From assembly GCF_003862485.1 (NCBI RefSeq), contig NZ_RRCM01000001.1, positions 2,042,970-2,106,969 on the forward strand: a stretch of 64,000 bases of DNA. The letters run 5' to 3'. The notes under the pieces are model-generated. The model saw only the letters and a list, made by a program, of their open reading frames with translations. It was not told the origin of the DNA and searched no databases. Of the stretch, positions 32,628 to 42,278 are shown piece after piece; within the stretch, counting starts at the first letter, position 1; every line of letters begins with the position of its first letter. The DNA comes from Lachnoanaerobaculum orale (GTDB lineage: Bacteria > Bacillota > Clostridia > Lachnospirales > Lachnospiraceae). The translations under genes were made by a program, and so were the position numbers.

Positions 32628-35570
32628 CTAATTTCCAAAGGATAATTCCAACAGCTCCTCCGCTACAACAGCAGATTTTATCCTTATCAAATTATCCCAT
32701 ACATCTTCCTTGCCTAAAAGATTCATACCACCATGCCATACCAGTTCTTCATCTATGACTGCAAAATGTTCATCTACCTCATCTTTAATAACAACCTGTA
32801 TTCCTGATGATTTCATCTGATTAATCATTTCATGATAATCATTAATGCTTCCAAAGCTCATTTTTTCAGGATCAGTTGTTATCACGACTATCTTACATCC
32901 TGCTTCCACCTGCTGTTTTGTAATATAAATTATTCTATCAATTCTCTCCTGTACAATATGTGGACTTGAAATAATTATTCTCTTTTCTGCCTCGACAATA
33001 TCCTGTTCGAAGATATCAATATAGTTCCCTGAATCATAAATTGCATTTGCAACTTGTTTATCTAATGTCCTATTCGAAATTAGAGAATATCCTAAACGCT
33101 TGTAAGTTCTTAGACGTTTTGAATACATTTTCTCGAAAACTTTTAAATGAGCATCTATATAATCATAAACAACTACATACTTCTTACCTTCATAATTTCT
33201 ATGTAATCTCCCAACATACTGCTCCAATCTTCCATCAAATGAAACCGGTGATGCCAACATCAATGTATCTAATCTCGGAAAATCAAATCCTTCACCAATC
33301 TTCTGCCCGGTAGCTATTAAAATAATTGATTTTTCATTTAGAATCTTCTTTAAATTTTTTCTGATTTCAAAGTTCTCCCTATCACTATTATCACCATAAA
33401 GCAAGAACACATAATCTGCTACACCTGACAGAATATTAAATAAATTCTTTGCCTGCTCCTTATATCTTGTAAGAATAAGCGGAGTTCTTCCATCGGCAAT
33501 TACCTGCCTTGTATCATTTACGATCATTTCATTTCTTATTTTATTGTTACTTATTAAAGTATAAGCAGCACTAATATCATTCCCGTTTTCATTTGTATCA
33601 ATAACCCTTGTAAATCTTGGATATACATAATATCCAATACCCTGTTCTTTCGCACGTTCTTTTGCAGTATAACTATGCCTTATCGGACCTAATAACATAT
33701 ATACTATTTTTTCAAGATTATCCCCACGCTTTGGTGTTGCTGAAACTCCATAAACGTATCTTGAATTTACTCTCTCCATTACTTCTATCTATGTATTAGA
33801 TCCACAATGGTGACATTCGTCCATAATTACCAGTCCATAAGAATTAATAAAATCATTGAATTTTCCCTTACTATACATTGACCCAATCATAGCAACATCA
33901 ACAATTCCTGTAAGTGTGTTCTTATTACCTGTTAATACTCCAATCACACTATCCCTTCGTTTTTCTTTACCTGTCTTTGTTTTATAAATTGGTGGTTTCT
34001 CTTTTATAATTAAAAACTTATTTAATTCTTCCACCCACTGTTCAATCAAATCTTTGCTATGAAGGAGAATCAGTGTACTGACTTTTCTTTGTGATATCAA
34101 ATAACTACAGACCACCGTTTTTCCAAATGCAGTAGTTGCACTAAGCACTCCATGATCATGCTGTAACATTCTATCCGCCGCCAAATCCTGCTCTGTACGC
34201 AAATCTCCATTAAAAAAAACTTTTATAGGCCTTCCCATTTCTCTTTGATCACTAATATCGTACTCAATGCCGGCTTCTTTACAATTATTTATAAGTTGTT
34301 CTCTAAGCCCCCTTGGAATACGAATATATCCGTCAATATCCTTTCCCATATAAACAGCACTAAAATTATAATAATTTGAATATCCTAAACGCCTATTCTT
34401 ATAAAAGATAGGATTATCAAATGCCGCCAAGCTTCTTATTTGATTCTGTATCCTTGGCATAAGATTCAATGCATCTACATATACCCCATCGCCAAGAATA
34501 ATATGCATTTTACCTACAACATCAGATTTATTAAATACTTGTTTCTTGTTCCAGGGTTTAGGTCTACATTCCATATCATTCGGTACAACACCTGTTGCTT
34601 CAGTGATCTCAGCCTTCCATTTTTTCATAAAAGTCACAATCTCTTCCATAGACAACTTCATTGTATGGTTTAATAAAATATCCCACTGATCAGGATAGGC
34701 ATTCCAATTACTATCAATAAAGGCACTATTTCCATTTTTTAATGCCTGTCCCTGCAATGGCAGAGCAATAAGATTTCCTATACTGTTTGCATTATCCTGA
34801 CATGGATACATTCTGTCATAATATTGGAATGACTTCATATTAATTAAAGATTGACCTCTATCCAACAAAAGGTAACCGAAGTTGCGTGCCAAAGAAACAG
34901 GAATAGGCTTTTTAAAAAATATCCACACATGTGCTCCCTGTCCTGATCTTGAACGTTCTACCAGCGGAGAGATTCCATTTTTTTCACAAATAAGACGCAA
35001 AGCTTCCACCTCTTTATGCCAGTCTTTAGTCGAATTTGCAAAATCTGTTTCTTCTGCACCCTTTTCATGATTATCAAAGTCAAATACTATAAACCTGCAT
35101 GTACCATCCGGTAATAATGGATAGACGCCTATAACATCCGAACCGTCATCTTTATATCCTAACAAGTGCTCCACTATTTTTTTAGCAGTAAGTTTAGTCC
35201 AGCTTGTGTTCTTACAATCTTCACAATGTATTTTCTCCCCTTGCTGTTTGGGACAAAGTCTATCATTCCAGCGGTTATCACATTGAGGAAAATATCCACC
35301 CTTTTTCCCTCTCTTGGCATACACATCTGTTCTTCCCCAGAACATTGCAAAGTACCTATTTGCCATTTCTTCAGTAATATACTTTCTGATAATTCTTCCG
35401 CCTTGATCCGGGTCAAACTCAGATGTATCTTCTATCTTTTCCTCAAATATACAACTTTCCGAATATGCTATATTCGCTTTCTTTAATTTTTTCTTTAGCA
35501 AGGTATTCTCTGCTTGTAGCTCCCTTACCAATTTACGAAGTGAGTCAAGGTTTTCCGCTTCAATACTCAT
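32628..35570 (-). pseudogene. TOTE-type primase-helicase-PLD protein interrupted by one in-frame TAG
   Basis: A continuous 981-codon frame. Residues 1-40 are a coiled coil. An archaeo-eukaryotic primase of the TOTE conflict type follows, with a Cys cluster (C...LCPKQQ..IHCEDC), catalytic FIVFDFDNH and SGQGAHVWIFF. Next is a superfamily-2 helicase (LSATTAFGKT, VIMDECHH, QYVGRLHR), then a C-terminal PLD-like part (EHFAVIDEELVWHGGMN). A TAG at 33789-33791, eight residues after DECH, splits it into 593 and 383 residues. Three codons later an ATG resumes the same frame at the SATP motif. Its ATG overlaps the stop of a RelB/DinJ antitoxin gene (ATGA). Likely a decayed or misread gene; split products would separate helicase lobes 1 and 2. 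Confidence 0.82.
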
Positions 35571-35878
35571 CTCTTAGCAAATTCCCGTTTGATTTCCGCT
35601 TCAACATCATCTGCCGAATATACTCTGCCGGCCTTAATATCTTCCATGCCTTTCTCTATTTCTGTATTAAACTGTTCTTTTGTAAGAGAGCCATATGCAA
35701 CCGGCTCTTCATAAGCCGGAAGTTTCATTTCAAAAGGAATCCCTCTCTGTAATACAATCTGTCTCAGAAACATTCCTACTGCATTAGACATCGGGATACC
35801 AAGCCTGTCAAGCACCTGCTCCGCCTGTTCTTTTACTTCAGGCTCTACACGTGCAAATACATTTGCTGTTCTTGCCAT
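35567..35878 (-). CDS. RelB/DinJ-family antitoxin without RelE partner
   Basis: A 103-residue protein started at ATG behind GAGGAGGTAGTATTT. The N-terminal ANVFARVEPEVKEQAEQVL and IVLQRGIPFEMKLPAYEE are the ribbon-helix-helix and linker of DinJ/RelB. The C-terminal tail DIKAGRVYSADDVEAEI is the usual toxin-wrapping segment. No RelE/YafQ-size gene is adjacent; instead it is translationally coupled (ATGA overlap) to the TOTE primase-helicase gene, so it may serve as that gene's regulator. Confidence 0.8.
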   Translation of the reverse strand: MARTANVFARVEPEVKEQAEQVLDRLGIPMSNAVGMFLRQIVLQRGIPFEMKLPAYEEPVAYGSLTKEQFNTEIEKGMEDIKAGRVYSADDVEAEIKREFAKR

Positions 35879-35903
35879 AAATACTACCTCCTCTTTTTTC
35901 TTC

Positions 35904-35945
35904 ATTATATTTTATTTGATTGCGATATGCAATCTATTCGCAATC
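35904..35945 (-). promoter_or_regulatory. Promoter and repeat operator of the DinJ-TOTE operon
   Basis: On the minus strand TTGCAT (35927-35932) and TATAAT (35904-35909) are 17 bases apart. Repeats GATTGC (35918-35923), GCAATC (35929-35934) and CGCAATC (35939-35945) cover the -35 region and fit binding by the RHH antitoxin. Confidence 0.6.
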
Positions 35946-35986
35946 CATTTTCATAAGATAACCGCCGGATATTTTTTAGTACGAAA

Positions 35987-36023
35987 AAGAGCACCTCTCA
36001 GATTATCTCTAAGAAGTGCTCTT
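35987..36023 (-). terminator. Terminator downstream of the metG fragment
   Basis: AAGAGCAC (35987-35994) pairs with GTGCTCTT (36016-36023), with further pairing inside; the minus-strand tail is TTTCG after a T run. Confidence 0.65.
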
Positions 36024-36103
36024 GTTACCATGCATATCAGTTATTGATTCTAACCTCAAACCTTTGTTTAGACATCATAACTTTAGAAATTTTATATTTA
36101 TTT

Positions 36104-36571
36104 TTAGTACAGCTTAGCTCCTGCCGGTATATGATTATCTACCATTATAAGGTGAAGCTCTTCTCCCTCGCCCTCTTTGAGCTCATTTACAGCGCTCAAG
36201 AGCATACCGCATGATTCAATTCCCATCATTGCTCTTGGTGGAAGATTTGTTATAGCTATAAGTGTCTTTCCGACAAGCTCCTCAGGCTCATAGAACTCAT
36301 GAATGCCTGAAAGAATTGTTCTGTCCTTGCCTGTTCCGTCGTCAAGAGTGAACTGTAAAAGTTTCTTACTCTTTGGAACTGCAACACAGTTCTTTACCTT
36401 TACCGCTCTGAAGTCCGATTTTGAGAATGTCTCAAAGTCTACACTCTCTTCAAAAAGTGGCTCTATCTTTACATTTGAGAAATCAATCTTCTCATTTGGT
36501 GTAAAGAAACCTGTATTTGAATCTGAAGTCTCTTCATTTTCTGCATTAGCCGGCTTATCAAGGCTCTTCAT
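36104..36571 (-). pseudogene. metG: 3' fragment of methionyl-tRNA synthetase gene (tRNA-binding domain)
   Basis: 155 residues equal to the C-terminal end of bacterial MetRS: linker IDFSNVKIEPLFEESVDF, then the EMAPII-like OB fold (FSKSDFRAVKVKNC, TLIAITNLPPRAMMGIESCGM) ending IPAGAKLY. The catalytic Rossmann domain and anticodon domain are absent upstream. The reading frame continues a few codons before the ATG as VFPT and then meets a stop, so the gene is cut there. A tyrosine integrase begins its 3' end 183 bases upstream, which suggests an element inserted in metG with this as the far end. A stand-alone CsaA-like tRNA-binding protein is a less likely reading because the MetRS linker is present. 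Confidence 0.7.
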
Positions 36572-36754
36572 CGTAGGGAAAACTGCTAACTACTATGTCG
36601 ATATAATGCATTATTGTGCACTGTAAAAAAACAATATATCAGCTTATTTTCCGTTACCATGCATTATCATGTACTATTCATTTGAGAATATGTGGTACAT
36701 ATATGGTACTAATCAAGTTTTTGTGGTACTTGGGAGTCTCTCAAAGAACTCTTC

Positions 36755-37987
36755 CTAAATAACATCCTGATTATTTAACTGTTCAAATATATCTTTCTTT
36801 TTATTTTCTGATACTTCTGCATATATACCCAATGTTGTCTGGATATCCTTATGTCCCATCACTGACTGAATCACTTTGGCATTGGTTCCATTTTCACAAA
36901 GCCTTGTGCAAAAGGTATGTCTTGTGATGTGACAACTAAAATTTGGAATTATGACCGGCTCTCTGCCTTCTCTTTTTGCATCCACTATCTCCTTTGAGTT
37001 ATGATCTGATACTATGCGTTTAATAACTTTATTAACACTGGCAGGATTTTGTAGCCCTCCAAATCTGTTACAGAAAATGAAATTTTTCATCCCTCCAAGT
37101 TCTACCAAACAATGATAACCATACTCTCTCTGATTTTGCTTTTCCAGTTCAAGTGCATCCTTAACTTTCTTTAGCATCGGAATCTTTCTTATTCCCGCCT
37201 CTGTCTTTGGAAGGGCAAGCTCGTATTCACACCTATAGTTCTTGTCAGATCTGGGATAATATGTCACATCATGATCAATTGTAATTATCCCTTTTTCAAA
37301 GTCAACATCATCCCAACGCAGACCTATAATCTCGCTTATTCGGCAACCGGTACCAAACATCACAATAAACAGCGGCTTCCAACTAAGATTTTTCTTGAGT
37401 TCAAGACTTTCAAGAAAGGCTCGTTCTTCCTCAATCGTTAGTGCATGTCTTATACCTATGTTCCCATCCCACTTTTTCTTGACTTCAGCCATAGCTCCAT
37501 CTGCCGGATTGTTACGGATAACATTATCCCTAACTGCCAGCTGAAAAGTTGGTCGCAATACTGTATTAACAGAATCCACTGTACCAATTGATAACCCCTT
37601 ACCAAGTAAGGCATTGTAAAACAGCAACACATCAGAATATTTGACCTCTGAAAGCTTCTTCTTGCCGAATCCATCTTTTACATATCGATCATAGATATAC
37701 AAATAATTGGTCTTTGTTGAGCTGCGAAGTTCTGTTTTAGTGGCAATATAACGATGAAATGCATAATTTACGTCCGCATTGCCCTGAACATAAATATCAA
37801 GTCCGTCAAGTTGATCTCGTTGGAGTTGCTTCTCCTTATCCCGAAGTTCCTCTAAGTTCTTAGCATAAATGCATCTCCTTTTTCCTAGAGAATCTGTGTA
37901 CGAATATCTGTAAAGCTTCTTATCTTTCTTGTAGTCCTCACCCTTATGTAATACCTTTCCCTTAGTATCTTTGCGTATTCTTGACAT
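36755..37987 (-). CDS. Tyrosine recombinase (Tn916/phage-type integrase)
   Basis: A 410-residue integrase with an N-terminal AP2-like arm-binding domain (RRCIYAKNLEELRDKEKQL), a SAM-like core-binding domain and the catalytic domain: Arg in GTGCRISEIIGLRW, HITRHTFCTRL (HxxR), GHKDIQTTLGIYAE (nucleophile Tyr). It resembles Tn916-group integrases. Start at 37987 has GGAAAGGAGATGGGTT; the track-length start 18 bases earlier is inside that ribosome site. It lies next to an xis-like gene and Tn916 orf7/orf8-like genes, so it is the end of an integrative element. The metG fragment flanks its other side. Confidence 0.9.
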   Translation of the reverse strand: MSRIRKDTKGKVLHKGEDYKKDKKLYRYSYTDSLGKRRCIYAKNLEELRDKEKQLQRDQLDGLDIYVQGNADVNYAFHRYIATKTELRSSTKTNYLYIYDRYVKDGFGKKKLSEVKYSDVLLFYNALLGKGLSIGTVDSVNTVLRPTFQLAVRDNVIRNNPADGAMAEVKKKWDGNIGIRHALTIEEERAFLESLELKKNLSWKPLFIVMFGTGCRISEIIGLRWDDVDFEKGIITIDHDVTYYPRSDKNYRCEYELALPKTEAGIRKIPMLKKVKDALELEKQNQREYGYHCLVELGGMKNFIFCNRFGGLQNPASVNKVIKRIVSDHNSKEIVDAKREGREPVIIPNFSCHITRHTFCTRLCENGTNAKVIQSVMGHKDIQTTLGIYAEVSENKKKDIFEQLNNQDVI

Positions 37988-38027
37988 AACCCATCTCCTT
38001 TCCATTCAGGAAAGAGATTTTGCAAAA

Positions 38028-38201
38028 TTACTGTTGCATAGTTTCAAACAATTGTCTGACACCTTTGCGTATAGCTTCTGTTATGGTCTGGTTGTTTTGG
38101 GCTGCACATTTTTTCAACTGCTCATACTCTTCATCAGTAAAGCGGATTGATATCTTGCTTGACTTCGGGTTTTCAGCCTTTGGTCTTCCCATCTTAGCCA
38201 A
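38028..38201 (-). CDS. Ribbon-helix-helix (CopG/MobC-like) protein
   Basis: A 57-residue reading frame from a TTG (38199-38201) placed 9 bases after AGGAGG, giving MAKMGRPKAENPKSS; the internal ATG at 38192 lies 18 bases from that site. The rest, RFTDEEYEQLKKCAAQNNQTITEAIRKG, is a ribbon-helix-helix fold of the CopG/mobilisation type. It sits just upstream of the integrase in the same direction. Probably a regulator or accessory protein of the element. Confidence 0.7.
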   Translation of the reverse strand: MAKMGRPKAENPKSSKISIRFTDEEYEQLKKCAAQNNQTITEAIRKGVRQLFETMQQ

Positions 38202-38291
38202 ATAAGCCCACCTCCTCTCAACCTACATCCAGTATACTTTTTGTCCTTCAATATGTCAAGTATTTTACCCTACAAATCCCTCAACTGAATA

Positions 38292-38669
38292 TCATGAATT
38301 ATTAAACCTTATATACTTCTCAACCTTATCAAGTTCAACAAGCGCTATCTTATCCACATGTATAACAGCATCAGCACTGTTTGCAAGCTCCGTAAATTTC
38401 CTTTCACTCATGCTATACAATTCTGCACCCTCCTTATAACGAACATATTTTTTTGTTGAATATCTCTGTGTACGGAGAAGAATCATCGAAAAAACATCAC
38501 TTGGCACATAAAATATCATATTATTGAAAATACATTTGACAAGATTATCATCATCTTTCTCTTTTTTCATAGCCATCGCTCCTACCAAAATATTGTTGCC
38601 TTGATAATCAATACATAAAGTCACCTCCTTCTTAACTTTCCATATTTTATTAATAAAATATGTATTCAT
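38292..38669 (-). CDS. Excisionase-like protein (DUF6462 type)
   Basis: A 125-residue protein whose C-terminal half (YVRYKEGAELYSMSERKF, then HVDKIALVELDKVEKYI) is the winged-helix of DUF6462/Tn916-Xis-like proteins that direct excision. The N-terminal ~65 residues are an unusual extension. Gene order sigma-like, HTH, xis-like, RHH, integrase matches the end of Tn916-family elements. Confidence 0.65.
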   Translation of the reverse strand: MNTYFINKIWKVKKEVTLCIDYQGNNILVGAMAMKKEKDDDNLVKCIFNNMIFYVPSDVFSMILLRTQRYSTKKYVRYKEGAELYSMSERKFTELANSADAVIHVDKIALVELDKVEKYIRFNNS

Positions 38670-39120
38670 TAACTGATAAATCTTTTTATAAAAATTACTT
38701 TGCAGTGATCCCGGGTAAGATCACATTGGAATTCCACCAGCTTCTTCAGCCCCTATCTATTGGGAAGTAACTTTAACTAAGGAACGCATCATCGCCATAG
38801 GAACCCCAATCCCATTTTCAGCAACATATACGACGCTCCGCAACTTATATCAGTATTCGCTTTTCTTACTAATTTACATCAAGTTGCATCTTGGCGTACT
38901 TACTGTTTGGCTTAACGCTCCGATTGTTCTGCAAAGTAAAACTATATTCAATTTTCAAAGTACTATATATTAACAAGGTAGCTACCCTTACACTGGACTT
39001 ATTTATCAGTCCGAAAAGCCTATAAAAGACAACATTTCTACTAAACACATAGCTCTTATAGACTTTATGAGAACGACAAATATAAAGGATGTAAGAATGC
39101 CGAAAAGCCCTGTTCACTTC
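38670..39120. other. 450-bp stretch without a recognisable gene
   Basis: I see no gene with start, ribosome site and sensible composition. The part 38701-38870 is more G+C-rich than its flanks and may be a decayed remnant of the element. A minus-strand 82-codon frame at 38869-39117 has no ribosome site or family resemblance. Confidence 0.4.
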
Positions 39121-39336
39121 TTAAACTTTAAATTTTGTCTGTATTAGCTGCACAAGCATAATCATAACTTCCTGCTTACAGTCCTTGCGACATTCTTCAG
39201 GCAGCCATGGTGCCAGATGATAAATAACTTTTTCAATCTTTCCACTGAAGTTTTCTAATATTTTTCCTATGTCTGCCATATTGCCTTTAGTGGCAGATAC
39301 AATAAGTTCATAGTCAATTCTGTTTATTTCTGCCAT
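39121..39336 (-). CDS. Tn916 ORF8-like helix-turn-helix protein
   Basis: A 71-residue protein (DYELIVSATKGNMADIGKIL, HLAPWLPEECRKDCKQEV) resembling the small HTH proteins encoded after orf7 in Tn916-family elements. It overlaps the sigma-like gene by 23 bases. Likely regulates element transfer genes, which are missing here. Confidence 0.65.
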   Translation of the reverse strand: MAEINRIDYELIVSATKGNMADIGKILENFSGKIEKVIYHLAPWLPEECRKDCKQEVMIMLVQLIQTKFKV

Positions 39337-39760
39337 TCTTATATTTCCTAACCTTTCTTAATCCCTGATACTTGTAGTCTTTCGCCCTTTTGGGAGTAAT
39401 TCCAAGAATCTCACCTATCTCTTCATAGTCATAGTCAAAGCCTACTCTAAGTATCAACACCTGTTTTTCTCGTTGTGTAAGTCTGTCAAACAATACTTTT
39501 AGAAGATCGCTTTTAATAAGAACCTGTAAATTCATAATTTCATACTTATCTTCAAAATCATGCCTATCTTCAACCGGTATATAATTTATATACTCTCCTT
39601 TATACAATGCCTCCAGCGATATACCGCTGTTCCTCAGTTCCTCTGCTGACACTTTTCTGGTAACATTCCTCGCACAGTTCCAAATAGACTGTTCCATGAA
39701 GCCTATAAACTCCGCTTCCACACGCTCTTTATTATCTGTAAATTTTTTCAAAGCTTCCAC
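39314..39760 (-). CDS. Tn916 ORF7-like sigma-factor-type regulator
   Basis: A 148-residue protein with a C-terminal sigma region-4 HTH (LTQREKQVLILRVGFDYDYEEIGEILGI) and a short N-terminal region-2-like part (SIWNCARNVTRKV). It resembles ORF7 of Tn916, which helps activate excision genes. Together with the HTH, xis-like and integrase genes it marks a conserved element end; the conjugation genes expected beyond it are absent. Confidence 0.72.
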   Translation of the reverse strand: MEALKKFTDNKERVEAEFIGFMEQSIWNCARNVTRKVSAEELRNSGISLEALYKGEYINYIPVEDRHDFEDKYEIMNLQVLIKSDLLKVLFDRLTQREKQVLILRVGFDYDYEEIGEILGITPKRAKDYKYQGLRKVRKYKNGRNKQN

Positions 39761-40191
39761 CTTTCTGTGCGGAGCCTTCTAACATTCTTACATTTATAAA
39801 CTGTGTTTTGATATATCAAAAAGTCACGGATAAAATAAAAAATATTATTTTTTTATTAATTTACTTTCTAAAATTTAAAATTCATGCTGACTAACAATCT
39901 TTTTCACATCATGTCTTTATTGTATATGCGATACCTGAAATATCCCAACTCCCCATTAAGCTCTTCATCCTACAAAACAGTTTTATACCAACCAAAAAGA
40001 GTTTACAAAAACATTGTCTTATCTTTTCTTATTGCCATCAAAATAATCTCCAAACTATGTGGTTATATCTTACACGGTTGTATAATTAATGTTGGGGTTG
40101 GGTATTACAAATCTCAACATTTTTTATTATAATAAAAAAACCTCCAAGTCCCCAGTTCAACACAAAAACTATACTTGGAGGAGGTGTCCAT
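39761..40191. other. 430-bp AT-rich stretch before the ISL3 remnant
   Basis: No gene seen. At 40141-40180 an 8-bp inverted repeat (CCTCCAAG / CTTGGAGG) surrounds 24 bases just before the transposase start and probably shields the IS from outside transcription. AATGTTG and CAACATT near 40090-40125 may be remains of the element end. Confidence 0.4.
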
Positions 40192-40279
40192 ATGAACGAC
40201 CTAAATAAGATTTTAGGCATTTATGATGTAAAAGTCAATGTTAATTGTGTAAAGGACGATGATATCTCGTTTCCCTAGG
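40192..40279 (+). pseudogene. ISL3-family transposase, 5' remnant
   Basis: ATG behind GGAGGAGGTGTC opens NDLNKILGIYDVKVN, the N-terminus typical of ISL3 (IS204/IS1096-type) transposases, and stops at TAG after 28 codons where foreign sequence begins. The C-terminal part of the same gene is found 1.7 kb further on, beyond an IS30-family insertion. Confidence 0.7.
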
Positions 40280-40311
40280 GTGAAAAGTTTATTTCCACAA
40301 CCCCTATGCTA

Positions 40312-41919
40312 AAGTTGCGTTTAGTCTTACACATATTTCAACTTTTACAATAGTTGCGTTTAGTAGTACAATTCGGATAAGACAGCTACCGGAAAGGTAG
40401 GTACCACTATAACATCTTTAAACTCATTTTCACATTTAACACTTGAAGATAGACGAATTATTCTAACAGGTATTACTAACGGTTCCACTAAGACTGCCAT
40501 TGCTGAAACTATTGGTAAAGATAAATCAACTGTTTGTAAAGAAATTAAATCACATCGTAAGCTGACATACAGATGCAGCATGCCGCTTGAATGTAGTAAC
40601 TACAAGAAGTGCCCTTTTGGACGTGAATGCAAAACTGATTGTATACTTTACTCTCCATTCCACTGCAAAAGACGTGACCGCTCTCCCGGTGCCTGTAACG
40701 GCTGCACAAACTGGCGTCATTGTCGTTTTAACAAATATAAATATTCTCCGGAAGACGCATGGAATGATTATCGTTATACACTGGTAGACTCCAGACAAGG
40801 AGTAAATCTTACGGTTAAACAAGCTAAAGACATTGCCGATGTAATAGCACCCCTTCTTAAACAAGGTTTATCTCCATATCAAATACTTGCTTCACACCCT
40901 GAACTTGGTATTTCTGAAAAGACTTTATACAACTACATAGAAGGCGATGTATTTCATGAAATAGCCGGTATAAGCGTTCTTGACCTTAGAAGGCAAGTCT
41001 CTCGTAAAATTTCAAAAAAGAAGTCTAATGGTTTTAAGAAGAGAGCTGACAACAAACATCTGATTTGGCGTAACTACAATGACTATAAACAATATATTGA
41101 CGACAATCCTAATGCTCTTATAACGCAGATGGATACAGTCTATAACAACGAAACCACAGGGCCATTTATTCAAACTTTTAAGTTTATTCCATCAGGCATC
41201 CTATTTGCACTCTACCAAACCGAAAAGACTTCCACTGCTATGAAGAATGGAGTCGATACTTTAGAAAATATCCTCGGCAATGATGTATTTAGAAAATATG
41301 TGAATGTCTTACTAACTGATAGAGGTTCTGAATTTTATGCAGCAAAGGATATGGAAACAGGTATAGATGGTACCACACGTACCCGAGTATTTTATTGCGA
41401 CCCAATGCAATCCGGGCAAAAGGGATCTATAGAAAACAACCACATACAGCTACGGTATATACTTCCAAAGCAGACTAATTTAGTTTCTCTTGGATTAACT
41501 GATCAAGATGCACTTAACCTCGTACTAAGTCATCTAAACTCAGCACCGGTTGAAAAATTTGGTGGCAAGAGTCCATTAGAGGTGGCATCTTTTATGTATC
41601 ATGATCTATATGAAAGGCTTATTTCGTATGGCATCAAGGAAATAGAAAAAGATAGGATTGTTTTAAAACCCTATCTTCTAAAAAATAGATAACTCTTATT
41701 ATAGGTAGCTGTCAAGAGCGTCTCACACAGGTATTTTACAAGTGGAAGTTAGTCCTACACTCAAAAAAATTCGATTAAAATCCACTTATTTGTCATGCCA
41801 AAAAATGACACCTATACGCCCCAATAGCTCCCTATAACATTTATATTGTAACAGTTATTGCATCTTTTTAGTAGTATAAATGTTATATTTCTTTGATTCT
41901 GTAAGACTAAATGCAACTT
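40312..41919 (+). mobile_element. IS30-family insertion sequence
   Basis: Terminal inverted repeats AAGTTGCGTTTAGTCTTACA (40312-40331) and TGTAAGACTAAATGCAACTT (41900-41919) match at 19 of 20 bases. The 1608-bp element encloses one IS30-type transposase and lies inside an ISL3 transposase gene. No clear target duplication is visible. Confidence 0.8.
40409..41692 (+). CDS. IS30-family transposase
   Basis: The frame from about 40409 encodes SLNSFSHLTLEDRRIILTG and an HTH (KTAIAETIGKDKSTVCKEI), a Cys-rich segment (CSNYKKCPFGREC), then the DDE core: QMDTVYNNE, LLTDRGSEF and QKGSIENNHIQLRY. No ATG, GTG or TTG precedes the HTH in frame; the codon after AAGGTAGGT is ATA. The first ATG (40580) would remove the HTH. 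So translation either starts at a rare ATA codon or the start has been lost. The catalytic triad is intact. Confidence 0.82.
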   Translation: MTSLNSFSHLTLEDRRIILTGITNGSTKTAIAETIGKDKSTVCKEIKSHRKLTYRCSMPLECSNYKKCPFGRECKTDCILYSPFHCKRRDRSPGACNGCTNWRHCRFNKYKYSPEDAWNDYRYTLVDSRQGVNLTVKQAKDIADVIAPLLKQGLSPYQILASHPELGISEKTLYNYIEGDVFHEIAGISVLDLRRQVSRKISKKKSNGFKKRADNKHLIWRNYNDYKQYIDDNPNALITQMDTVYNNETTGPFIQTFKFIPSGILFALYQTEKTSTAMKNGVDTLENILGNDVFRKYVNVLLTDRGSEFYAAKDMETGIDGTTRTRVFYCDPMQSGQKGSIENNHIQLRYILPKQTNLVSLGLTDQDALNLVLSHLNSAPVEKFGGKSPLEVASFMYHDLYERLISYGIKEIEKDRIVLKPYLLKNR

Positions 41920-41944
41920 AAATATTTTTACTTTTTAAGTTGAA

Positions 41945-42162
41945 CTAACATTTACACTTCAGCCGGTATAAAAGAGTTTAATGCAACAATCACAGCATTC
42001 AGAAATAATTACAAATACATCTTAAATTCACTTAAGTACCGACATATATCAAATGGACCTACAGAAGGGTTTAATAACAAGATAAAAGTACTTAAAAGAA
42101 TATCTTATGGTGTACGTAACTTTAAATATTTTAGGAATAGAATTTTAATGGCAACAGCTTAA
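41945..42162 (+). pseudogene. ISL3-family transposase, 3' remnant
   Basis: A frame ending at TAA 42160-42162 encodes HISNGPTEGFNNKIKVLKRI and VRNFKYFRNRIL, the C-terminal catalytic Glu region of ISL3 transposases. It has no start. With the 40192-40279 fragment it represents one element with most of its middle missing, so deletion accompanied or followed the IS30 insertion. Confidence 0.75.
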
Positions 42163-42278
42163 AAAATGACCGGGGACGAGGTATTTTTGTTGTGCAAAAA
42201 ATATTTATCAGCTTTGTAAGCGTCAAGCTAAATACACATAGAGCAAAAGTCATAGAACTAGAACTTATCATTCTAATC

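Noticed and set aside
36104..36571. CsaA-type stand-alone chaperone
   Set aside because: The protein contains the MetRS-specific linker before the OB fold and its frame continues upstream as MetRS sequence before hitting a stop, so a metG fragment fits better.
38869..39117. An 82-residue gene on the minus strand
   Set aside because: No ribosome site, poor codon pattern and no recognisable family; more likely decayed element sequence.
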